Translations under genes and position numbers: made by a program
Notes under the pieces: model-generated
What the model saw: the letters and a program-made list of their open reading frames with translations, nothing else
The model's database searches: none
Told to the model about the DNA's origin: nothing
DNA from: an uncultured Eubacterium sp.
GTDB lineage: Bacteria > Bacillota > Clostridia > Lachnospirales > Lachnospiraceae
Assembly (NCBI GenBank): GCA_958446835.1
Contig: CAUCXT010000078.1
Coordinates: 1-6,679 of the forward strand
Direction: 5' to 3'
Length of the DNA stretch: 6,679 bases
Shown here: positions 1 through 5,069 of the stretch, piece after piece
Position numbering within the stretch: the stretch's first letter is position 1
How the letters are laid out: the number at the start of each line of letters is the position of its first letter

Positions 1-449
1 TTAAGCCTAAGTCGGAGGCTTATCTTGTCAGAATGAGAGATATTGTGAGGAATGATATATGTCTGGTGGATGATTTAGAGCATATAAGTGAGGATTATGT
101 GAAAATATCTGTCTATGACCCTACCGGGATTCAGAATTCGCAGGATTTTTTCCTGAACGAATTTGCCGGGCGTGCACAGGCATGTGTGTCGGGAAAACAA
201 TGGCTAGATTATACGGCTAAGGGGGTTAATAAGGGAAGCGCAATAAAAACGATACAGCGTCTTATGCATTTTGATGTTGAAGAGTGTGTTGCATTCGGAG
301 ATAATTTCAATGACATAGAAATGTTTCAGGCTGTAGGTCATCCTGTTGTCATGAAGCAGGCCGTAGACAAGGTAAAGGAATACGCACAGTACGAGACAGA
401 GTGCGTTGAGGACAGTCTGAGGGCTATAATTGAAGAACTTGAGAAGTAA
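1..449 (+). CDS. Cof-type HAD-superfamily phosphatase, C-terminal part (5' truncated by window)
   Basis: The reading frame is open from the left edge (first full codon at base 3) to TAA at 447-449, giving 148 residues of the C-terminal half. The segment VNKGSAI carries the HAD motif III lysine in the usual Cof/SPP context, and GDNFNDIEM is motif IV with the acidic Mg2+-binding residues (pattern GDxxND). These proteins hydrolyse phosphate esters, often sugar phosphates or flavin/pyridoxal phosphates, in the cytoplasm; the substrate cannot be read from the sequence. The nucleophile motif DxD and most of the cap domain lie upstream of the window. An ATG at 33-35 is in frame but is not the likely start, because the frame stays open upstream and the family is normally about 260-290 residues. 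It is followed after 23 nt by the next gene, probably in one operon. Family assignment is firm; specific function is unknown. Confidence 0.9.
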   Translation, partial: KPKSEAYLVRMRDIVRNDICLVDDLEHISEDYVKISVYDPTGIQNSQDFFLNEFAGRAQACVSGKQWLDYTAKGVNKGSAIKTIQRLMHFDVEECVAFGDNFNDIEMFQAVGHPVVMKQAVDKVKEYAQYETECVEDSLRAIIEELEK

Positions 450-460
450 AAATAAAATGT

Positions 461-465
461 GGAGG
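461..465 (+). promoter_or_regulatory. Ribosome binding site of the acidic small protein
   Basis: GGAGG lies 7 nt before the ATG at 473. This strong Shine-Dalgarno sequence supports the short 473-730 frame as a genuine gene. Confidence 0.75.
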
Positions 466-472
466 TTTTAAG

Positions 473-730
473 ATGAACGATATTGATGAAATGTGTGCAG
501 AGGTATTTTTAAAGGAGCAGGGCAAGCTTTTTGATGAGCCTGTTGCGGAGACGGTGGATGAGGCAATGGAATTCCTTGAGGATTGTTTTGCACAGGTTTT
601 TAATTCTGAGAAGGAACTTAGGGACTTCTGGAGAGAAGAGGGAATAGATGACGAGGAGATGGAGGACGCCTCCGATGCATTAGAAGTATTTGTTTTGCCG
701 GATGGCAGATATCTTTATGTTGAAGGCTAG
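473..730 (+). CDS. Small highly acidic protein of unknown function
   Basis: An 85-residue protein that I do not recognise. It has a good start (GGAGG 7 nt upstream of ATG). The composition is extreme: 28 Asp/Glu against 6 Lys/Arg, net charge about -22, with an acidic stretch near residues 58-65. No signal peptide, membrane segment or metal-binding motif is visible, so it is probably cytoplasmic. The N-terminal two thirds look helical, and the end (VFVLPDGRYLYVEG) looks like a short beta-hairpin, so it may be a small folded domain rather than a disordered tail. It lies 23 nt after the HAD gene, and the following lipoprotein gene starts 14 nt before its stop codon, so translation of the two is probably coupled. 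Coding status is well supported by the ribosome site and the operon fit; function is open. Confidence 0.8.
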   Translation: MNDIDEMCAEVFLKEQGKLFDEPVAETVDEAMEFLEDCFAQVFNSEKELRDFWREEGIDDEEMEDASDALEVFVLPDGRYLYVEG

Positions 731-1694
731 AATAAGAGTACGATTATGTATGTGTATCCTTATAATCACTGTATTTTGCAGTTGCGGGTGCAGCACGGGA
801 AGAGCCAAGATGACAATAAATGGATATACATTCACATTCACGACCGGTTCTGAGGATGAAGCTGTAATAAGAGGCGGGGATGTGTATATAACATCTGCTC
901 AGGTGAGGGTACTCCTTGAGGCTGTCAGGACTGGATATGAAAATGCACTTACTTCCGATATCTGGACTATGGAACTTGCAAATCTTCCTTTTAAGGCTCA
1001 TGTTGATAATATGGTCTTAGATATGGCAGCAAGACTTGTGCTTGTGAATATGCTTGCCGATGATAAGCATATCGCATTGAATGATTCCGAGCTGGCAGAC
1101 TGCACAGCCCGGGCGGATACTTTTTATGATGAACATTCAGAGGATATATCTTATATAAAAAAGGATGAGCTTGAGAAACTTTTTGTGATGATGGTTCTGT
1201 CGGATAAGGTGTATGATGAGCTTACAAGAAGTGTAGATACTCAGGTGAGCGTGGATGAAGCGCGGGTTATCAGAATACAATATATATACTCTGATAAATC
1301 AGGAAATGCTGCTTCTGCTGCTAAGGTAGAGAAGCTTGAGAAAGCGCTTGAGGAATTTCAAGCCGGGGAGGATTTTGCCGCGCTGGTTTCTAAGTACAGC
1401 GATAGTCAGGATTACACTGCGCAGATAGGGCGCGGAGAACTTGAAAAGAGCTTTGAGGATGCGGCTTTTAACCTTGACGCGGGACAGATAAGCGATATTG
1501 TAAGCTGCACTAATGGCTGGTATCTGATTTACTGTATTGATGACAATGTCACAGGGAAGGCGGAGAGCCAGACTGAAAGCATAATTCAGAGAAGGCGCAA
1601 TGAGCAATTTGAGAAATATCTTGGAGATTTTTCGGATGGCGTTGAGCTGATTTTAGATGACAGACAATGGGAGAAGCTCAGTGCACAGGAATAA
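717..1694 (+). CDS. Parvulin-like (PpiC/PrsA/SurA-type) extracytoplasmic lipoprotein
   Basis: A 325-residue protein with the layout of PrsA-like foldases. An n-region rich in Arg/Lys (residues 1-9) is followed by a hydrophobic segment (10-23) and a probable lipobox ending in Cys25 (CSCGC, then Ser-Thr-Gly). The lipobox is not textbook, since the -3 residue is Ser rather than Leu. Residues 60-180 form a helical SurA-N-like region, and about 182-275 a PpiC rotamase domain (FAALVSKYSDS, FEDAAFNLDAGQIS). A helical tail follows. The family catalyses prolyl cis-trans isomerisation and helps exported proteins fold at the outer face of the membrane. Oddly, both usual histidines are Tyr here (Tyr189 and Tyr269), so isomerase activity is doubtful. 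ATG 717 was chosen because it gives a proper signal peptide; a TTG at 690 and an ATG at 702 are in-frame alternatives. It overlaps the previous gene by 14 nt and its own ribosome site (GGATGG, 700-705) is weak, which fits translational coupling. Confidence 0.85.
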   Translation: MLKARIRVRLCMCILIITVFCSCGCSTGRAKMTINGYTFTFTTGSEDEAVIRGGDVYITSAQVRVLLEAVRTGYENALTSDIWTMELANLPFKAHVDNMVLDMAARLVLVNMLADDKHIALNDSELADCTARADTFYDEHSEDISYIKKDELEKLFVMMVLSDKVYDELTRSVDTQVSVDEARVIRIQYIYSDKSGNAASAAKVEKLEKALEEFQAGEDFAALVSKYSDSQDYTAQIGRGELEKSFEDAAFNLDAGQISDIVSCTNGWYLIYCIDDNVTGKAESQTESIIQRRRNEQFEKYLGDFSDGVELILDDRQWEKLSAQE

Positions 1695-1747
1695 AGATAC
1701 TGAAAGACACTGTAAATTGACATGTGTTTAGATATGCATTGGAACTT

Positions 1748-1820
1748 AAAATGACATTAACAAAAATATAATATGCGTTTAAAAATGCATTATGTAAGAA
1801 AAATGATATTAATGAAAATA
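1748..1820. repeat. Imperfect 21-bp direct repeat, two copies
   Basis: Copies lie at 1748-1768 and 1800-1820 and match at 18 of 21 positions with a 52-bp offset. The region between the parvulin-like gene and the terminator is AT-rich with no credible gene, so this could be a chance product of composition or the trace of a small duplication. Confidence 0.35.
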
Positions 1821-1852
1821 ACCTGCCCATGTGATTGTGGGCAGGTTATTTT
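1815..1852. terminator. Bidirectional Rho-independent terminator between convergent genes
   Basis: A perfect 15-bp stem pairs 1815-1829 with 1838-1852 around an 8-nt loop. Its GC core is CCTGCCCA/TGGGCAGG. The right arm ends in TTATTTTT, giving a U-rich tail for + strand transcripts. The left arm is A-rich, giving a similar tail (TTATTTTC) on the - strand. It sits 120 nt after the parvulin-like gene and 49 nt past the stop of lepB, as expected for a terminator shared by convergent transcription units. Confidence 0.88.
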
Positions 1853-1900
1853 TGTCATAGCTTATATATTCTGTTGGCTGTACATCTAATAGGTATATGC

Positions 1901-2692
1901 CTAGTGAATTGCGTGGAACGAAGGATAATAACAGAAAAGTGCCTTGGCTATTATTTTATCCTTATGTACGAAATGATTTGTCCAGAAACGCGAATCATTT
2001 GAGCTGTTGCGGTTATCGCCCATCATGAAGTAGCAGTCATCCGGAATGGTGAATGGACCGCTCACACCGTAGGTCTCCACGGTGAGGTAGGCGCTCTCGT
2101 CGAGAGGCTGTCCATCAATATATACAACACCATCGGAAATGAAAATGGTTTCGCCCGGTAGCCCGATGATTCTCTTTATGAACTTCTGCGATTCGTCATC
2201 AGGGTAGTAGAATACCACAACGTCGCCGCGGCGCGGTTCTGAGTTAATATATGCGAGCCTGTTGCCGATGATTCGGTTCCCTTGGGTGATTGTCGGAATC
2301 ATGGAGCCGGAAGGGATTCTTGCATTCACTATAAGAAAGCGGTTGCACAGGCAGGCGAGTGCGAATGCCGCTGCAACAATGAATATGTAGCTGGCTATCT
2401 CGCGCATGATATGTGATTTGCGGCTCTTCTTTTTGACATCATCGGGTATATCGTCGGTATCATCTGTATCCTCCGTCTCCTCAAGTGCTTCGTCTGATCT
2501 TTCATCATGGAAGTCGTCATCTGATTCACTGTCATATCCGCTGACTGCGTCATCTACAGTGTTTGCGTTGTAGTTGTTGTCTGCACTATTTACGGTATTT
2601 CCACTATTTTTATTCTGTGAGGTTCCTTTGGTGGCAGGCTTTGTGTTGCTGTTATCTAAGTCAATATCGATAAATTCTAAATCCTTGTTCAT
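1901..2692 (-). CDS. lepB: Signal peptidase I with long acidic cytoplasmic N-terminal extension
   Basis: This 263-residue S26-family serine protease removes signal peptides from exported proteins at the outer face of the cytoplasmic membrane. Residues 1-92 are a polar, Asn/Asp/Glu-rich region with low complexity, very likely disordered. A short basic stretch (KKKSRKS, 87-93) then precedes one membrane helix (about 100-122), with the N-terminus inside. Box B is PSGSM with nucleophile Ser130, the box D region is KRIIGLPGE with general base Lys173, and box E is GDNRNSSNDSR (225-235). All catalytic residues are present. The start at 2692 was chosen because AAAAGGA lies 6 nt upstream of it; a frame extension to 2758 lacks such a site and would overlap the predicted promoter. 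Gram-positive SipS-type enzymes are about 180-190 residues, and the extra length here is the N-terminal tail. It converges on the parvulin-like lipoprotein gene and is divergent from htpG. Confidence 0.95.
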   Translation of the reverse strand: MNKDLEFIDIDLDNSNTKPATKGTSQNKNSGNTVNSADNNYNANTVDDAVSGYDSESDDDFHDERSDEALEETEDTDDTDDIPDDVKKKSRKSHIMREIASYIFIVAAAFALACLCNRFLIVNARIPSGSMIPTITQGNRIIGNRLAYINSEPRRGDVVVFYYPDDESQKFIKRIIGLPGETIFISDGVVYIDGQPLDESAYLTVETYGVSGPFTIPDDCYFMMGDNRNSSNDSRFWTNHFVHKDKIIAKALFCYYPSFHAIH

Positions 2693-2698
2693 AGTCAA

Positions 2699-2705
2699 TC
2701 CTTTT
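2699..2705 (-). promoter_or_regulatory. Ribosome binding site deciding the lepB start
   Basis: On the - strand AAAAGGA stands 6 nt before the ATG at 2692-2690. It supports the 263-residue product over the 22-residue longer frame beginning at 2758. Confidence 0.7.
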
Positions 2706-2724
2706 AAAATAATTTTATATATTA

Positions 2725-2753
2725 AGTATAAGACAAAATTGTGTATTAAACAA
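2725..2753 (-). promoter_or_regulatory. Predicted sigma-A-type promoter of lepB
   Basis: On the - strand, TTGTTT (2753-2748) and TATACT (2730-2725) are separated by exactly 17 bp. Transcription would begin near 2718, giving a leader of about 25 nt that contains the lepB ribosome site. The -10 is good and the -35 moderate. The region is AT-rich, so chance matches are possible. Confidence 0.5.
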
Positions 2754-2792
2754 GGCAATATATTTGGAAAATATTAAAAAATTATTAAATTA

Positions 2793-2819
2793 TTAGCAGT
2801 CATGGTAAATGAGTGCTAA
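2793..2819. promoter_or_regulatory. CIRCE element (HrcA operator) upstream of htpG
   Basis: The site reads TTAGCAGTC, 9 nt, GAGTGCTAA, with arms at 2793-2801 and 2811-2819. It matches the CIRCE consensus TTAGCACTC-N9-GAGTGCTAA at 17 of 18 arm positions with exactly the right spacer. CIRCE is bound by the repressor HrcA, which normally controls groESL and dnaK operons. It ends 5 bp before the -35 box of the predicted htpG promoter, which suggests HrcA repression of htpG. It could also influence lepB, whose -35 box is 39 bp away on the other side, but that is less likely. Confidence 0.9.
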
Positions 2820-2824
2820 AAGTG

Positions 2825-2853
2825 TTGACATTTACAAAAACAGGTATTACTAT
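2825..2853 (+). promoter_or_regulatory. Predicted sigma-A-type promoter of htpG
   Basis: A perfect TTGACA (2825-2830), a 17-bp spacer and TACTAT (2848-2853) point towards htpG. The start of transcription would be near 2860, leaving a leader of about 88 nt. One CIRCE lies just upstream and a second, degenerate one covers the predicted start site. Confidence 0.75.
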
Positions 2854-2880
2854 ATAGCTGTTGCAGCTTGAGAGTGCTAA
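2854..2880. promoter_or_regulatory. Degenerate second CIRCE-like site overlapping the htpG transcription start
   Basis: The right arm GAGTGCTAA (2872-2880) is perfect. With the standard 9-nt spacer the left arm is ATAGCTGTT (2854-2862), which matches the consensus at 5 of 9 positions. The right arms of the two sites are 61 bp apart, and this one begins directly after the -10 box, the position expected for a repressor site. The perfect right arm beside a perfect CIRCE is unlikely to be chance, but binding strength cannot be judged. Confidence 0.6.
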
Positions 2881-2934
2881 AATCAGGTGCAATTATATAA
2901 AATTGTGAAATAAAAAATGAAGAATTTAGTATAC

Positions 2935-2939
2935 GGAGG
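2935..2939 (+). promoter_or_regulatory. Ribosome binding site deciding the htpG start
   Basis: GGAGG lies 8 nt before ATG 2948 but only 2 nt before ATG 2942. Spacing therefore favours 2948 and a protein beginning MANTHGSLS. Confidence 0.8.
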
Positions 2940-2947
2940 TTATGATA

Positions 2948-4951
2948 ATGGCTAATACACATGGTAGTTTATCAATTAACAGTGACAATATTTTTCCTAT
3001 AATTAAGAAGTGGTTATATTCAGACCATGATATTTTCTACAGAGAGCTCATCTCCAACGGCTGTGATGCCATAACGAAGCTCAAGAAGCTTGAACTTATG
3101 GGCGAGTACAGCGCACCGGAGGACAATAAGTATCAGGTCAAGGTTATCGTGAGTGCGAAGGACAAGACAATCAAGTTTATAGATAATGGTCTTGGTATGA
3201 CCGCAGACGAGGTCAATGAGTATATCTGCCAGATAGCTTTCTCAGGAGCTGAGGCATTCCTCGAGAAGTACAAGGACAAGGCTAACGAGGATCAGATTAT
3301 CGGACATTTCGGACTTGGCTTCTATTCGGCATTCATGGTTGCCGACCGTGTTACAATAGACACACTCTCATATCAGGAGGGTGCTAAGCCTGTTCATTGG
3401 GAGTGCGATGGCGGTACAGAGTATGATATGGAAGAGGGTACTAAGACAACAAGAGGTACTGAGATTACTCTCTATCTGTCAGAGGAGTGCAATGAGTTCG
3501 CAAATGAGTATCGTGCAAAGGAAGTAATAGAGAAGTATTGTTCCTTCATGCCTGTTGAGATATATGTAGAGAATGCGGACGCAGGTGAGCAGTACCAGAC
3601 AATCAACGAGGATGAGCTTCTTGACACAGATAAGGTTGTAGAGACAATCGTTGAGGAAGCTAAGACTGAGGAGATTGAGAAGGAGGACGGAACCAAGGAG
3701 ACGGTTGAGACTGTTCCTGCTTCTAAGAAGCTTAAGATTGTAAAGAGACCGGTTCCTATCAATGATACAACACCACTCTGGACAAAGCACCCTAATGACT
3801 GCACGGAGGAGCAGTATAAGGAGTTCTACCGCAAGGTATTCAAGGACTACAAGGAGCCGCTTTTCTGGATTCACCTTAACATGGACTATCCGTTTAACTT
3901 AAAGGGTATCCTATATTTCCCTAAGTTAAATACTGAGTACGATACAATAGAGGGAACAATAAAGCTTTACAACAATCAGGTGTTCATCGCTGATAACATT
4001 AAGGAGGTTATTCCTGAGTTCCTTATGCTCTTAAAGGGCGTTATCGACTGTCCTGATCTTCCTCTCAATGTATCGAGAAGTGCACTTCAGAATGATGGCT
4101 TTGTAAAGAAGATTTCCGACTATATCACCAAGAAGGTTGCCGACAAGCTCACCGGTATGTACAAGACTGAGAAGGAGAGCTACGAGAAGTACTGGGATGA
4201 CATCAATCCGTTCATCAAGTACGGCTGCTTAAAGGATGACAAGTTCTATGATAAGATGAAGGATTATATCCTCTTTAAGAACCTTGACGGCAAGTATCTC
4301 ACACTCCCTGAGTGTCTTGAGGAGAACAAGGAGAAGCATGAGAACACTGTATTCTATGTAAAGAATGAGACAGAGCAGGGTCAGTATATAAAAATGTTTA
4401 AGGAGGCAGGCTTAGACGCTGTCATCCTAACACACAACATTGATTCGGCATTCATCAATCATATTGAGCAGAAGAATGAGGGTGTCAAGTTCTTAAGCAT
4501 TGATTCCGACCTTACAGAGACATTTAAGGAGGAGCAGACAGAGGATGAGGCTAAGGCTCTCAAGGAGAGAGAGGACAAGCTCTCAGAGGTATTTAAGAAG
4601 GCTCTTGGCAACGATAAGCTTGCTGTCAAGCTTGAGAAGCTGAAGAATGAGTCAATCGCTTCCATGATTACCGTATCCGAGGATTCAAAGCGTATGCAGG
4701 ATATGATGAAGATGTACGGCATGTATGGCATGGATCCTTCAATGTTCGGTCAGGAGGGACAGACACTTGTGCTCAATGCAAAACACCCACTTGTACAGTA
4801 TGTTGAGGCTAATCCGGAGGGAGAGAACACAGCACTCTTCTGTGAGCAGTTATATGACCTTGCAGAGCTTGCACACGCACCTCTTAAGCCTGAGCGCATG
4901 AGTGCATTTATCGAGAGAAGCAACAAGCTCATGGAGCTTATTGCGAAGTAA
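2948..4951 (+). CDS. htpG: Hsp90-family molecular chaperone HtpG
   Basis: A 667-residue bacterial Hsp90, an ATP-driven cytosolic homodimeric chaperone. The N-terminal GHKL ATPase domain (about 1-205) shows RELISNGCDA (catalytic Glu33, Mg-binding Asn37), DNGLGM (79-84), GHFGLGFYSAF (119-129) and the GTE strand near 170. Residues about 206-275 form a long linker with an acidic first part. The middle domain (about 276-500) holds PLWTK, the segment YPFNLKGILYFP and the ATP-contacting Arg377 in VSRSALQND. The C-terminal dimerisation domain includes a Met-rich stretch (583-599) and NAKHPLV. The start at 2948 rests on GGAGG 8 nt upstream. The family in E. coli is 624 residues; the extra length here is mostly the linker. 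Codons such as AAG, GAG and CTC dominate, consistent with high expression. Control by HrcA is predicted from the flanking CIRCE sites, and a terminator-type hairpin follows 52 nt after the stop. Confidence 0.97.
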   Translation: MANTHGSLSINSDNIFPIIKKWLYSDHDIFYRELISNGCDAITKLKKLELMGEYSAPEDNKYQVKVIVSAKDKTIKFIDNGLGMTADEVNEYICQIAFSGAEAFLEKYKDKANEDQIIGHFGLGFYSAFMVADRVTIDTLSYQEGAKPVHWECDGGTEYDMEEGTKTTRGTEITLYLSEECNEFANEYRAKEVIEKYCSFMPVEIYVENADAGEQYQTINEDELLDTDKVVETIVEEAKTEEIEKEDGTKETVETVPASKKLKIVKRPVPINDTTPLWTKHPNDCTEEQYKEFYRKVFKDYKEPLFWIHLNMDYPFNLKGILYFPKLNTEYDTIEGTIKLYNNQVFIADNIKEVIPEFLMLLKGVIDCPDLPLNVSRSALQNDGFVKKISDYITKKVADKLTGMYKTEKESYEKYWDDINPFIKYGCLKDDKFYDKMKDYILFKNLDGKYLTLPECLEENKEKHENTVFYVKNETEQGQYIKMFKEAGLDAVILTHNIDSAFINHIEQKNEGVKFLSIDSDLTETFKEEQTEDEAKALKEREDKLSEVFKKALGNDKLAVKLEKLKNESIASMITVSEDSKRMQDMMKMYGMYGMDPSMFGQEGQTLVLNAKHPLVQYVEANPEGENTALFCEQLYDLAELAHAPLKPERMSAFIERSNKLMELIAK

Positions 4952-4993
4952 TAGTTAATAAGGTTCAAGCTGTAAAATGCGTTATTTTATAGA

Positions 4994-5022
4994 TTGACAT
5001 AATAAAAAAGATGTACTATCAT
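4994..5022 (+). promoter_or_regulatory. Strong predicted promoter of the ABC exporter gene, nested in the terminator hairpin
   Basis: TTGACA (4994-4999), a 17-bp spacer and TATCAT (5017-5022) match the sigma-A consensus at 11 of 12 positions. Transcription would start near 5029-5030, in the loop of the hairpin at 5004-5049. Transcripts from this promoter would lack the left arm and so escape termination. The leader would be about 40 nt. Confidence 0.72.
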
Positions 5023-5050
5023 CTAGTTGGTTGATAGTACATCTTTTTTT
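5004..5050 (+). terminator. Rho-independent terminator of htpG, or palindromic operator
   Basis: A perfect 12-bp inverted repeat (5010-5021 with 5032-5043) is extended by six A-T pairs to 18 bp, with a 10-nt loop and a run of seven T at 5044-5050. The shape is that of an intrinsic terminator 52 nt after htpG. The core is less GC-rich (ATGTACTATC) than usual, and it overlaps the -10 box of the next gene's promoter, so an operator role is also possible. Confidence 0.8.
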
Positions 5051-5053
5051 AGT

Positions 5054-5066
5054 AAAGGAAAAAGGA
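5054..5066 (+). promoter_or_regulatory. Ribosome binding region of the ABC exporter
   Basis: Two overlapping candidates occur before ATG 5070: AAAGGA at 5054-5059 (10-nt spacing) and AAAGGA at 5061-5066 (3-nt spacing). The first has the more usable distance. Confidence 0.55.
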
Positions 5067-5069
5067 CTT

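Noticed and set aside
744..1001. Open frame of 85 codons on the - strand
   Set aside because: It lies wholly opposite the parvulin-like lipoprotein gene, has no ribosome site and no recognisable domain.
1299..1607. Open frame of 102 codons on the - strand
   Set aside because: It is antisense to the rotamase domain, with composition typical of a reversed coding strand.
1717..1745. TTGACA after the parvulin-like gene as a promoter
   Set aside because: No -10 box occurs at 16-18 bp spacing; the only TATAAT is about 45 bp downstream.
2699..2758. Longer lepB start at 2758 giving 285 residues
   Set aside because: There is no ribosome site before it, and it would place the predicted promoter inside the coding sequence; the 2692 start has AAAAGGA at the right distance.
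2574..2777. Open frame of 67 codons on the + strand with a hydrophobic start
   Set aside because: It is antisense to the low-complexity tail of lepB and runs through the lepB promoter; the hydrophobicity comes from reading Asn/Asp codons backwards.
2856..2905. Small inverted repeats in the htpG leader (AGCTG-TTG-CAGCT and CAATT-N6-AATTG) as a riboswitch or thermosensor
   Set aside because: They are 5 bp each, do not mask the ribosome site, and are expected by chance in AT-rich DNA.
3472..3874. Two overlapping - strand frames (3472-3804 and 3479-3874)
   Set aside because: Both are shadows of the htpG linker region, Ser- and Leu-rich because they reverse Glu/Lys codons.
4459..4968. - strand frames at 4459-4731 and 4750-4968
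   Set aside because: They are antisense to htpG, without ribosome sites or domains.
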